Both the position numbers and the translations under genes were made by a program. Shown here one piece after another: positions 9,608 to 18,313 of a stretch of 64,000 nucleotides of DNA (its first letter is position 1; the number at the start of each line of letters is the position of its first letter). The notes beneath the pieces were generated by a model that made no database searches, was not told where the DNA came from, and saw nothing but the letters and a program-made list of their open reading frames with translations. This DNA is from Gaiellasilicea sp963791905 (GTDB lineage: Bacteria > Actinomycetota > Thermoleophilia > Gaiellales > Gaiellaceae): assembly GCA_963791905.1 (NCBI GenBank), contig CAWBTX010000008.1, positions 1 through 64,000 on the forward strand. Reading direction: 5' to 3'.

Positions 9608-10377
9608 CGACGCCGGCGGTAGAGGTGCGCGGCCTCGAGAAGTCGTACGGCGCCGTGCAGGCGCTGCGCGGCGTGAGCCTCGAGCTGCATGCCGGCGAGG
9701 TGCTTGGCCTCGTCGGCGACAACGGTGCCGGAAAGACGACGCTCGTCAAGTGCATCGCGGGCGTGCACCGCGCCGATGGGGGCGAGATCCGCGTCGACGG
9801 CGAGCTACGCCGCAACCTCGACGCCGACTCCGCGCGCTCGCTCGGGATCGAGACGGTGCACCAGAACCTCTCGCTCGTCGACACGCTCGACGTGGCGCAG
9901 AACTTCTTCCTCAATCGCGAGCTCGTCCACGGTAACTGGGCGCGGGCGCTCTCCTGGACGAACCGGCGCGCGATGTACCGCGACACGCGCAAGATCCTCT
10001 CGGGCTTCGGCCTCGACGTGAGCCCACGCCGCCCGGTCTCGGCGCTCTCGGGAGGGCAGCGGCAGATGATCGCCGTCGCGCGCGCGATTCACTGGGGGCG
10101 GCACATCGTCATCCTCGACGAGCCCGCCGCCGCGCTCGGCGTGCGCCAGTCGATGCAGGTGCTGCAGTTCGTGCGCAGCCTCGCCGACCGCGGCGTCGCG
10201 GTCCTCTTCATCAGCCACAACATGCAGCACGTCTTGCGCACGACGACGCGCATCCTCGTCCTCCGGCACGGCGAGAAGGTCGGCGACGTGCCGACTGCAG
10301 AGACGGACGCGCGCGAGATCGTCACGCTCATCACCGGCTCCGACCTCGTCGTCGAAGGGCAGGATCTCGCGGTATGA
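9604..10377 (+). CDS. Sugar ABC transporter ATP-binding protein
   Basis: A 257-residue ATPase with one nucleotide-binding domain: Walker A GDNGAGKTT near residue 40, signature LSGGQRQM, Walker B HIVILDEP and switch His in FISHN. Ribose-type systems often have two fused domains, but many actinobacterial ones have one, as here, so it probably works as a dimer. ATG 9604 overlaps the permease stop, and its own stop overlaps the start of the dioxygenase gene, so these genes are translationally coupled. Confidence 0.9.
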   Translation: MTTPAVEVRGLEKSYGAVQALRGVSLELHAGEVLGLVGDNGAGKTTLVKCIAGVHRADGGEIRVDGELRRNLDADSARSLGIETVHQNLSLVDTLDVAQNFFLNRELVHGNWARALSWTNRRAMYRDTRKILSGFGLDVSPRRPVSALSGGQRQMIAVARAIHWGRHIVILDEPAAALGVRQSMQVLQFVRSLADRGVAVLFISHNMQHVLRTTTRILVLRHGEKVGDVPTAETDAREIVTLITGSDLVVEGQDLAV

Positions 10378-11187
10378 GCTACGAACGCGACGGTTACGTC
10401 AGCCCGATCCGCGTGCTAGATGAGAGCGAGGTCGCGCGCTTCCGCGAGGCGTACGAGGACTACGAGCGCTCGCTGGGCGACCGGCTTGCCGCAGTGCCGC
10501 CGCGCGATCGCTACGTGTTCTTCGCCGAGACGCACGCGTACCTGCCGTGGGTGTTCGAACTGGCCACGCGACCGCGTGTGCTCGACGCGGTTGCCGCGAT
10601 CCTCGGCCCGGATCTCTTGATCTGGGACTCGCGCTGGTTCACCAAGAAGCCGCACGATCCCACCTACGTCACGTGGCACCAGGACGGCACGTACTGGGCG
10701 CTCGCACCCGCCGAAGGTCTGCACGGCGTGGATCGCGCTCTCGCGCTCGAACGAGGCGAACGGGGCAATGAAGGTGATCCCGGGCAGCCACCTCGGCGCC
10801 GATCTGCCTCACCGCGACACGTTCGCCGACGACAACGCGCTCGCGCGCGGCCAGGAGATCGCGGTCGAGGTGGACGAGGAGCAGGCGGTGCCGCTCGTGC
10901 TCGAGCCGGGCGAGATGTCGATCCACCACATCGGCGTCGTCCACGGCTCGGAGCCGAACCGCTCGGACGAGTGGCGGATCGGGGTCGCAGTCCGCTTCGT
11001 CGCGCCGGAGGTGCGCCAGGACGTCGAGAAGGCGATGGCGGTCCTCGCCCACGGCGAGGACCGCTTCGGCCACTTCGACCTGCTCGAGGTGCCGACCGAC
11101 TCCTCGCCGGCGGTCGTCGAGCGGCTGCGCGCCGAGATCGTCGAGCGGATGTACGGCAACCTGATGCCGCCGAGCCCTTCGGCGTGA
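10374..11187 (+). CDS. Phytanoyl-CoA dioxygenase (PhyH) family protein, one frameshift
   Basis: Repaired length about 270 residues. The Fe(II)/2-oxoglutarate facial triad is visible: HxD in TWHQDGTYWAL and a distal His in SIHHIGVVHGS, followed by NRSDEWRIGVAVRF, whose Arg binds 2-oxoglutarate. It should hydroxylate a small molecule in the cytoplasm, plausibly the compound brought in by the coupled transporter. The break near 10731 (CTGCACGG) is fixed by dropping one C, giving LTAWIALSRSNEANGAM. The ATG overlaps the ATPase stop and its stop overlaps the amidase GTG. Confidence 0.8.
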
Positions 11188-12726
11188 CGCCGGAGGAGCT
11201 GCGCGGGCCGTCGCCGAACGACATCGAGCGGCTCGCCGCGCTCGACGACGTCGAGCTCGCGGACGCGGAGGTGGAGGAGCTGCAGCCCGTCATCGCCGCG
11301 CTCGTCGCGGCAGCGGCGGCGGCGCTCGCCGTCGAGGAGCCGCGACCGCCCGCGCCGGCGCGCGAGTGGTGGCCACCGCCGGCGGAGGAGAATCCGTACA
11401 ACGCCTTCATCACGTGCTGCCGCGTCGAGGGCGCCGCGGGCGGCCTGCTCGCAGGTCGCTCCGTCGGCGTGAAGGACAACATCTCGGTTGCGGGGGTGCC
11501 GACCTCGAACGGCTCGCGGTTGCCGTCGTTCACGCCCGCGGTCGACGCCGTCGTCGTCGAGCGCATCCTCGCCGCCGGCGGGACGATCGTCGGCAAGCTG
11601 AACATGGACGATTTCGGTGCGGCGGGGACGGGGGAGACGAGCGCGTTCGGGCCCTCCCTGAACCCGGTCAACACCGCCTACTCCGCCGGCGGCTCCTCCG
11701 GCGGCTCGGGCGCCGCCGTCCGCTCGGGCGAGTGCGATCTCGCGCTCGCGGTCGACCAGGGCGGGAGCGGCCGGATTCCCGCCGCTTTCTGCGGCCTCGT
11801 GGCGGCGAAGGGGACGCACGGCCTCGTCCCGTCGCAGGGCGTCACTCACATCGACCACACGATCGACTGCGTGACCCCGATCGCGCGCACGGTTCGCGAG
11901 GCGGCGCTCCTCCTCGAGGCGGTCGCAGGCGCGGACGAGCGCGACCCGCAGTGGGTCCGTGGGCCGGTCGCGACCGAGGGCTACGCGGAGGCCGAGCGCC
12001 GCGGGCGTCGAAGGCCTGCGGATCGGCATCGTCGACGAGAGCTGCAGCGCCCGCTACTGCGTCCCGGCCGTCCTCGACGGCGTCGAGCGGTCCGCAGCTG
12101 TGCTGCGCGCCGAGGGCGCCTCGGTCGAGCGCTTCTCGTTGCCGATCTGGGAGCACGCGCTCGTGATCTTCCAGCCCTACATCGGCTGCCTCGTCGCGAA
12201 CATGTTTCGCTCGGAGAACGAGGGCTACGGCCATCTCGGCGAGATCGACGCGGAGCGGATTGCGTGGTTCGGCCGCGTCCGCCGCGAGCACTCCGTCGAC
12301 CTCGCGAAGCAGGTGAAGAGCTGGCTCGTTGCCGACCGCTACCTGCACGAGCTCTCCGCGAACGCCGTCTATGCGCGGCTGCACAACCTCCGCCTGCGCG
12401 TGCGGCGCGAGCTCTCCGCGGCGCTCGAGCGCTACGACCTGCTGCTGACGCCGACGCTGCCGATCACCGCCCCGCGCCTCTTGGAGGGGCCGGCGAGCTT
12501 CGCCGAGATCGCCGCGCGCACGTCGGCGGCGCTCTGCTTCAACACCGCGCCGCTGAACCTCAGTGGCCACCCCGCGCTCTCCGTCCCGAGCGGCGCCGAC
12601 GCGGACGGCCTGCCGACGGCGGTGCAGCTCGTAGGCCCGCACTGGGGCGAGCGGCAGGCGTTCCGCGCCGCGTTTGCCCTCGAGCGCGCGCTCGGGCCGT
12701 TCGCGGAGCCCGCCGGCCGTGAGTGA
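11184..12726 (+). CDS. Amidase (amidase-signature family), one frameshift
   Basis: Repaired length about 513 residues. An N-terminal helical region of about 70 residues precedes the amidase-signature core. The Ser-cisSer-Lys triad is present: Lys in GVKDNISV, the Gly/Ser-rich AGGSSGGSGAAV, and the nucleophile region VDQGGSGRIPAAFCG. The layout resembles the Rhodococcus wide-spectrum amidases linked to nitrile breakdown, not GatA. The break near 12000 (GAGCGCCGCGG) needs removal of one C, after which the sequence continues GVEGLRIGIVDES. GTG 11184 overlaps the dioxygenase stop. Last gene of the operon; a 12-bp hairpin follows. Confidence 0.82.
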
Positions 12727-12728
12727 AG

Positions 12729-12758
12729 AACCGGGGCCCCGCTCTGGGGGCCCCGGTT
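12729..12758. terminator. Hairpin terminator between convergent genes
   Basis: A perfect 12-bp stem (12729-12740 with 12747-12758) and 6-base loop lie between the amidase stop and the stop of the opposing RTX-like gene. There is no clear T run, but the position suits a bidirectional terminator. Confidence 0.6.
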
Positions 12759-12781
12759 GAGAGCGCGTGGTTCCGGTGCGG

Positions 12782-14649
12782 TCAGTCCTGCACGATGACG
12801 TTGAGGCCGGGCCCGCCGTCGAGGACGTCGGTTCCGGGACCGCCGACCAGCACGTCGTTGCCGTCGCGGCCGAACAGCGTGTCGTTCCCGCCGCCGCCGA
12901 CGAGGAGGTCGTCGCCGGCGCCGCCGTCCAGCGTGAGCAGGGTCGAGTTGGCGGACACCCGGGCTGCGTCGACGATGTCGTTGCCTGCGAGCGCGTTGAT
13001 CGTGAGCACGTCGGTCGCCGGGTCGGCGTTCGTGACGCTCACCGTCGCAGCCAGGCCGGTGACGCTGGCCGTCCCGCTCCTGCTCCGGATCCCGCCGGCA
13101 ACCTCGATCGCGTCGTTGCCGATGGTGCCGTTGACGATGACGCTGTCGGTCGCGGCGTCGCCGGTGCTGCCGCCGAGGGTGGCGGCCAGGTTGGCGTTGA
13201 CGGTCTGCACGTCCGTGCCGGTCAGGTCGTTGACCGTCACCGTGTCCGGGCCGCCGAGGGCGTTGAAGTCGACCTTCTCGACGTCGTTGGTGTCCATGGT
13301 GATGGTGGCCTGGGTGCGGAAGAAGCGCAGGCGCTCGCCGTTGGCCGACAGGTCGACCTGCTCGGCGACGTTGGCGCCGTTGAACAGCATCGTGTCGGTG
13401 CCGGCCTGGCCCTCGACGGTGTCGCTGCCGTCGCCTGGATCCCAGACGAAGGTGTCGTCGCCGGCGCCCATGAAGGCGGCATCGTTGGCCCCGTTCCCGT
13501 CGATCGAGTCGTTTCCGTCGCCGCCGAACGCGACCTCGATCCCCCTGGCGCCGGCGATCGTGTCGTCTCCGGCGCCGCCGTCGAGCCGCAGGGCGATCGC
13601 CTGAGCTGCGAGCGCGGCTGCGGAGATCCGGTCGTTGCCGCCGAGCCCGTTGACGGCGAGCGCGTCGTTCGGCTCCTGGTGCTGAATCGCCACGAGCGCC
13701 GCCAGGCCGGACACGGCCACACCGGAGGCATCTCCGCCGACGTTGATCGTGTCGGCGCCGTTGCTGCCGTTGACGATGACGCTGTCGGTCGCGGCGTCGC
13801 CGGTGCTGCCGCCGAGGGTGGCGGCCAGGTTGGCGTTGACGGTCTCGACGTCTGTGCCGGTCAGGTCGTTGACCGTCACCGTGTCCGGGCCGCCGAGGGC
13901 GTTGAAGTCGACCTTCTCGACGTCGTTCGTGTCCATGGTGATGGTGGCCTGGGTGCGGAAGAAGCGCAGGCGCTCGCCGTTGGCCGACAGGTCGACCTGC
14001 TCGGCGACGTTGGCGCCGTTGAAGAGCATCGTGTCGGTGCCGGCCTGGCCTTCGACGGTGTCGCTGCCGTCGCCTGGATCCCAGACGAAGGTGTCGTCGC
14101 CGGCGCCCAGGAGCGCGAGGTCGTTCCCCCGGTTCCCGTCGATCGAGTCGTCGCCGTAGCCGCCGAGCAGCAGCTCGGCTCCGGAGCCGCCGTCGAGCTC
14201 GTCGTTTCCATCATCACCGTCGAGCGTCGTCGAGATGACGTCGGTGAAGACGCCGTTGGCCTCGTCGACGCGCACGCGGTCGTCGCCGGCCCTCGCATCG
14301 ACGGCGATTCTCGCGATTCTGTCGCGCTCGAACTGGAAGTCGGCCAGGCCGTCGTCGCCGATGTCGACTTGGAGGATGCCGGGCTGGCCGGCCTTCAGGC
14401 GAAGCGCGATCGTCTCGCTCGCTTTGGTACCTACGACGGTCAGCATGCCGCGCCTCAGGTTGGGACGCTTGAACTCGGACTTCCTGTCGTGGTACGACGC
14501 CTTGGCGACGTGGGGGAAGGCGCGGCCTTCGCCGTCTCCGTCACGATCCCGGCCGCGACGGCGCCGACGATGATCAGTGCTACAGCCGAGGCAGTAACTG
14601 TGACGGACCGCACGGCACGCGACTCCTTGGTGCGATTGAGCTTCGACAT
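12782..14649 (-). CDS. Secreted RTX-like calcium-binding repeat protein, one frameshift
   Basis: Repaired length about 622 residues. It starts at ATG 14649 with GAGGAG upstream and a signal peptide (basic start, then VALIIVGAVAAGIV). The body is rich in Asp/Gly nonapeptide-like units such as GGAGDDLLVGGGGND and GDGNDSIDG, typical of haemolysin-type calcium-binding repeats that fold into a beta-roll outside the cell. Two segments of about 114 residues are nearly identical. The frame breaks within GGGGG at 14514-14518 on the plus strand; adding one base joins signal peptide to body. An ECF-type promoter box lies upstream, and a sigma-factor gene is divergent. Confidence 0.8.
13128..13470 (-). 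repeat. Internal direct repeat, copy A, in RTX-like gene
   Basis: This 343-base stretch matches 13767-14109 at a constant 639-base offset with only a handful of differences seen by eye. It encodes a segment containing VWDPGDGSDTVEGQAG and GGPDTVTVNDLTG. Confidence 0.85.
13767..14109 (-). repeat. Internal direct repeat, copy B, in RTX-like gene
   Basis: Second copy of the 343-base repeat. The flanking RTX units between and outside the copies have diverged far more, so the similarity at DNA level points to a recent duplication or gene conversion, not to protein constraint alone. Confidence 0.85.
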
Positions 14650-14697
14650 CTGAGTGCGTCTCCTCTCGAGTGAACAGATGAGCTTGTCGCCGTCAAG

Positions 14698-14723
14698 GAC
14701 GCCGTTCGCGGCCGTCTATTCCC
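14698..14723 (-). promoter_or_regulatory. ECF-type promoter of the RTX-like gene
   Basis: Read leftward, GGGAATAG (14723-14716) is followed by 8 bases, GAACGG, then CGTC (14701-14698). GGAAT at -35 and CGTC at -10 fit ECF sigma promoters. The same arrangement with equal spacing occurs at 16061-16086. About 48 bases separate it from the start codon. Confidence 0.55.
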
Positions 14724-14772
14724 GGCTCTATGCTCACGCCGACGCACCGGCCGCCCTCATGTCACCTCGCCG

Positions 14773-15261
14773 ATGAAGCGCCCGCTCGACCCCGCCCGGC
14801 TCGGAGACCACCTGGACCGGCTCTACCGGGCCGCCTGGGCGCTCTGCGGCTCCCGCGAGGACGCGGAGGATCTCGTCCAGGACACCTACGCGCGCGTGCT
14901 CGCCCGTCCACGCCTGCTCCGCAACGAGGACGACCTCGGCTATCTGCTGCGCGCGCTTCGCAACACCTTCCTGAGCAAGAAGCGGACCGAGGGCCGCCGG
15001 CTGCGCCCCGGCCCGCTACCCGACCAGCTCGACGTCCTGCCCGATCCGCACGCGCGCGAGCCGCACGCGGCGCTCGAGGTGGGCGAGCTCTATGCGGCGG
15101 TCGCTGCGCTTCCCGGCGACTTCCGCGACGTTCTCGTTGCCGTCGACATCACCGGGCTCTCATACAAGGAGGCGGCCCGAGCACTGCGGATCCGCGAAGG
15201 CACCGTGATGAGCCGTCTCTACCGCGCCCGCCAACAGGTGGTGCGCCGCATCGAAGGTTAG
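14773..15261 (+). CDS. ECF sigma factor (RNA polymerase sigma-70 family)
   Basis: A 162-residue sigma factor with region 2 (AWALCGSREDAEDLVQDTYA), a loop, and region 4 ending ITGLSYKEAARALRIREGTV followed by the usual helix MSRLYRARQQV. It directs RNA polymerase to its own promoter set. The probable targets here are the divergent RTX-like gene and the opposite-strand anti-sigma gene, both preceded by the GGGAATAG box. Its stop codon overlaps that of the convergent anti-sigma gene. The start is the ATG at 14773. Confidence 0.88.
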   Translation: MKRPLDPARLGDHLDRLYRAAWALCGSREDAEDLVQDTYARVLARPRLLRNEDDLGYLLRALRNTFLSKKRTEGRRLRPGPLPDQLDVLPDPHAREPHAALEVGELYAAVAALPGDFRDVLVAVDITGLSYKEAARALRIREGTVMSRLYRARQQVVRRIEG

Positions 15262-15939
15262 TCGCCGGTGTCGACCGTTCCGACGAGCACCTTCTCGCCC
15301 GACGAGGCCTGCTCGCCGTCGGCCTGCTCACGCGTGACGGTCAGGGTCGTGAAGTCCTTCGGCGACACGCCCGCCCACATGGTGACGTCCCGACCCTCGT
15401 TGAACGTCCCGATCGGCACGAGCACGCCGGCGGCGTTACGGAGCCACGCCTCGTAGAATCGCCCGTCCTCGAGGCGGGGAAGGCCCGTGGCGTCGAGCTC
15501 GATCTGCCAGCCCGATGACGTCTGGGTGAGTGTGGCCTCGCCGCTGGCGCCGGGCAGCAGCGCGGTCGGCGCGAGCGCAGCATGGAGACGCTCGCCGGAG
15601 GTGTCCGAACCGAAGACGCTCAGCCCGACTGCGACGGCCAGCACAGCCGCCGCGGCGGCGCCGATCAGGCTGAGTCGGTACGGCGTCGTGCCGTCGGGCT
15701 GCTCGCCGTGGCGCCTCGATGCGCGCGCGCAGCGTCGCCGGCGCCTCGACCTCGGCCACGGCGGACCGGGTCAGCTCGACCGCCCGTTGTTGCTCGGCAA
15801 GCCGGTCGGCGAGCTCCGACGACGCTGCTACTCGTTCCTCGAGCGCGGCACGACGCTCCGGCGAGAGCGAGCCGTCCGCGAGCGCCGCCAGTTCGACGAT
15901 CTCCTGACCGGCGGCCCGATCCTGTCGTCGGCGTCTCAT
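15258..15939 (-). CDS. Anti-sigma factor (RskA-like), one frameshift
   Basis: Repaired length about 226 residues. The N-terminal cytoplasmic part (EIVELAALADGSLSPERRA and following helices) is followed by one membrane span (LIGAAAAAVLAVAVGLSVFG) and an extracytoplasmic domain with YEAWLRNAAGVLVPIGTF and the C-terminal pattern of the RskA anti-sigma-K domain. It probably holds the adjacent sigma factor inactive at the membrane. The break near 15716 is fixed by removing one base of a CC pair. The start is ATG 15939; GTG 16026 is possible but would add an unlikely extension. It is convergent with the sigma gene, overlapping by 4 bases, which is unusual for such pairs. Confidence 0.8.
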
Positions 15940-16060
15940 CGACACGGCACTGCACACGGTAACGGCGAGCGTGTCACGGCGCCGCGTGCGCACGGGGAAG
16001 GCGCTGCGAACGAGCGGCGAATTCACGGGAACGGCCCAGAAAACGTGTCACACCCGGGAG

Positions 16061-16086
16061 GACCCCGTTCGGCCGACGCTATTCCC
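16061..16086 (-). promoter_or_regulatory. ECF-type promoter of the anti-sigma gene
   Basis: Read leftward: GGGAATAG (16086-16079), 8 bases, GAACGG, then GGTC (16064-16061). Layout and spacing equal those at 14698-14723 upstream of the RTX-like gene. The leader to ATG 15939 would be about 115 bases. Confidence 0.5.
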
Positions 16087-16126
16087 ACGGACGACCGCCG
16101 CTGCGGGTTTCAAGGCGTTTGGGTCA

Positions 16127-16154
16127 GGAATAGTCGCGTTGCACAGGTAACGAC
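16127..16154 (+). promoter_or_regulatory. Possible third GGAATAG box, upstream of the secreted beta-propeller gene
   Basis: GGAATAG at 16127-16133 points rightward about 90 bases before ATG 16224. The downstream part is less like the other two boxes (TAAC then CGAC), so support is weaker. The rest of 15940-16223 shows no gene. Confidence 0.3.
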
Positions 16155-16223
16155 TCTGTGCATGGCAAGGTCAGGCCCGAGGCCGATCGACGGCACGACC
16201 ACGCACACAAAAAAGGAGGAGCG

Positions 16224-17156
16224 ATGAACACTCGACTCGTGCTTTGCGGCATGCTCGCGGCTGTCGCGGTAGCCGTCGCGACAGCGAGCGCGGCGCCGCG
16301 TCCTGACGCCTACGTCCTTCCCGGCTCGGCCGTCTTCCCGGAAGGTGTCGCGTTCCAGCCCGAAACGGGCCACTTCTTCGTCAGCAGCACGGATGACGGT
16401 TCGATCCTGCGCGGCCACGTCTCGGAGTCGGCGGCAGGTCCCTTCATCCCCGGCACGACCGGACAGTTCTCGGCGATCGGCCTCGAGATCGACCCTGCGG
16501 GTCGGCTGTACGTGGCCGGCGGCTTCACTGGCACGGCCCGCGTCTACAACGCCGCGAGCGGCGCGCTTCTCGGCACCTTCACCTCCGGCCCGGGCGGCTT
16601 CATGAACGACGTCGTCGTCGCAAAGAACGGCGACGCCTTCGTCACCGACTCCTTCCGTTCGATCCTGTGGCGAATCCCAGCCGCGAGCGTGGGATCGTCC
16701 GGCGCGCTCGAGCCGTGGCTGAGCTACGCCGGCACGCCGATCGAGTACACGCCGGCGCCGGACGACTTCGAAGTCAACGGAATCGTGGCGAGCGACAACG
16801 GAAGGTATCTCGTCGTCGTCCAGACCAACACCGGGAAGCTGTTCCGGATCGAGATCGCGACCAAGGAGGTGGTGGAGATCGACGTCGGCGGCGCGTCGGT
16901 GAACGGCGACGGGCTCCAGCTTCTGGGGCGCAAGCTCTACGCAGTGGCCGACGGCGGCATCGTCAAGGTCCTCCTGTCCGGCGACCTCTCGCGCGGCGAG
17001 GTGGTCTCGCGCACCACCGATCCGTCGTTCTCCTCGCCCACGACGAACGCGATCGCGCGGGGCCGCATGCTTGTCGTGAACTCGCAGTTCGACCGCCTCT
17101 TCAGCAACCAGCCGCCAGTGCTGCCGTTCACGGTCTCGAGTATCCCGCTTCCGTAG
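16224..17156 (+). CDS. Secreted SMP-30/gluconolactonase-like beta-propeller protein
   Basis: A 310-residue protein starting at ATG 16224, with AGGAGG 4 bases upstream. The first 24 residues form a signal peptide (LVLCGMLAAVAVAVATASAA). The rest has repeating beta-propeller blades such as VFPEGVAFQPETGHFFVSS, GLEIDPAGRLYVAGG and NDVVVAKNGDAFVTDSF, as in SMP-30/gluconolactonase/LRE-like proteins. Family members hydrolyse lactones or act as binding scaffolds; enzyme activity here is not shown. It is exported. A strong hairpin follows the stop, so it is probably a single-gene unit. Confidence 0.78.
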   Translation: MNTRLVLCGMLAAVAVAVATASAAPRPDAYVLPGSAVFPEGVAFQPETGHFFVSSTDDGSILRGHVSESAAGPFIPGTTGQFSAIGLEIDPAGRLYVAGGFTGTARVYNAASGALLGTFTSGPGGFMNDVVVAKNGDAFVTDSFRSILWRIPAASVGSSGALEPWLSYAGTPIEYTPAPDDFEVNGIVASDNGRYLVVVQTNTGKLFRIEIATKEVVEIDVGGASVNGDGLQLLGRKLYAVADGGIVKVLLSGDLSRGEVVSRTTDPSFSSPTTNAIARGRMLVVNSQFDRLFSNQPPVLPFTVSSIPLP

Positions 17157-17162
17157 CGCGAG

Positions 17163-17200
17163 GGCAGTTGGCCGGGCCGGCAGCGGCCCGGCCGACTGCC
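17163..17200 (+). terminator. Hairpin terminator after the beta-propeller gene
   Basis: A 17-bp stem with one G-T wobble (17163-17179 with 17184-17200) and a GCAG loop starts 7 bases after the stop. Only TT follows, so termination may rely on the stem strength. Confidence 0.6.
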
Positions 17201-17239
17201 TTAGCGGCGGCGCGAGCGCCCTGCGCGCGTGCCTCAAGG

Positions 17240-17313
17240 TCTGCTGTTGCAAACCCTCGAGGCCAGCGAGGAACGCGTCCCATGACACGTGGGTCAGCGT
17301 CAGCAGCGCTCAT
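17240..17313 (-). pseudogene. Fragment related to the N-terminus of the gene at 1-665
   Basis: If one A is dropped from ATGAGCG at 17313, the frame reads MALLTLTHVSWDAFLAGLEG, which parallels MALLKWTELSWEDFVGGLEG at the start of the gene at 1-665: 12 of 20 positions identical and the DNA also alignable. Similarity ends after about 26 codons. It lies directly beyond the truncated sigma-factor gene. Confidence 0.45.
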
Positions 17314-17342
17314 GTCCACGATATCAGGTCCGACTCCTAGCC

Positions 17343-18110
17343 TCACCCCGACCTCTTTCCTTTTGCGCGTGAGCCGGCGCTGGTCGCGTCCTCGTACAGC
17401 ACCGACACGAGCGCGGACATGTCGTAGCGGTCGAAGGCGTCGACATAGCGATTGACGAGTTCCGCGCCCGCGCCGTCAGTGCGACGTGCGTCTGAGGCGC
17501 TCAGCTCTCTCGTCCGGAGCGTTGCCCGGGCCCGCTGGAGGGCGCCGTCGACGGAGGCGACGCTCGTGTCGAGGAGCTCTGCGACCTCCGAGGCCTGCCA
17601 GCGCAGCGCCTCGCGCAGGATGAGGACGGCACGTTGCCTCGGCGGCAGGTGCCTGATCATGGCCACGAGAGCAAGGCGAATGGACTCGCGGGCGAGTACC
17701 GCGTCCTCGGGGCTTTCTTCGACCGCCGCCCGACCGTCGAGCACCGGCCTGAGTGGCGTCGGCCGGACAGGCCTGTCGGCTCCGTGCGCGCTCAATTCGC
17801 CGACGAAGGCGAAGTCCATAGGCCGGGCTCGGCGCTTCCTGCCCTCGAGCACGTTGAGGCAGACGTTTGTGGCGATCCGGTAGAGCCACGCTCGGAGCGG
17901 CGCGCGCCCTTCGTAGCGTTCGAAGCCGCGCCAGGCGCGGATGAAGGTCTCCTGCACGGAGTCCTCGGCCTCGCTCGGTCCGAGCATCCGCCGGCAGAAT
18001 TTGGTCAACTCGGCGCGGTGCTCCTCGAGGCGCTCGAAGAGGCCGATCGCTTCGAGATTCTCTCGCCGCTCCACAGTCCCAGCAGTCGTCGACGCCCCGC
18101 TCGCGCACAT
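17343..18110 (-). CDS. ECF sigma factor, C-terminal domain truncated
   Basis: A 255-residue sigma factor. Region 2 is clear (RRMLGPSEAEDSVQETFIRA), as is region 4 (LPPRQRAVLILREALRWQAS, then VAELLDTSVASVDGALQRAR). This is the group that normally carries a C-terminal SnoaL-like domain of about 100 residues, making about 330 in all. Here the SnoaL part begins (VNRYVDAFDRYDMSALVSVL) and breaks off after YEDA into a short unrelated basic tail. The truncation may have removed the built-in regulatory domain. The start is ATG 18110. The 203 bases upstream, to 18313, hold no visible gene. Confidence 0.75.
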   Translation of the reverse strand: MCASGASTTAGTVERRENLEAIGLFERLEEHRAELTKFCRRMLGPSEAEDSVQETFIRAWRGFERYEGRAPLRAWLYRIATNVCLNVLEGRKRRARPMDFAFVGELSAHGADRPVRPTPLRPVLDGRAAVEESPEDAVLARESIRLALVAMIRHLPPRQRAVLILREALRWQASEVAELLDTSVASVDGALQRARATLRTRELSASDARRTDGAGAELVNRYVDAFDRYDMSALVSVLYEDATSAGSRAKGKRSG

Positions 18111-18313
18111 GTCACGCCTCGGTCAGGGTCTCCGGTTGGCGAGGGTGGTGATCCCTGCCGGACCGCTCGGCAAGCCGGGGCACTCGTCCGCCCGGTTTCC
18201 GACCAGTCGCAGGCATGACACGACTCTGCCCCCCAACGAGCTGATTCGCGTCGGAGGTGACCCCAACCTCGCCCCTAAGGTTCTTCCGCGGCCGACGTCG
18301 TGGCGACGAGCGG

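Noticed and set aside
8023..10377. One giant fused permease-ATPase protein suggested by a continuous open frame
   Set aside because: The middle of that frame is Arg-rich and senseless; the permease continues in another frame after a one-base error, and the ATPase has its own overlapping ATG.
11184..12726. A second gatA
   Set aside because: The N-terminal extension and VDQGGSGRIPAAFCG region match stand-alone amidases, and the true gatA is at 53161-54573.
13128..14109. CRISPR or mobile-element explanation for the repeats
   Set aside because: Only two long in-frame copies inside a coding region, with no short spaced repeats, cas genes or terminal repeats.
12767..14653. 628-codon open frame opposite the RTX-like gene
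   Set aside because: It mirrors the repetitive Asp/Gly codons of the real gene; its Val/Asp/Arg-rich product has no signal or domain, and the opposite strand has a signal peptide, repeats and promoter.
16110..17288. 392-codon leftward frame beginning SWDAFLAGLEG
   Set aside because: Only its first codons, outside the beta-propeller gene, resemble another protein; the remainder is antisense to a gene with signal peptide and ribosome site.
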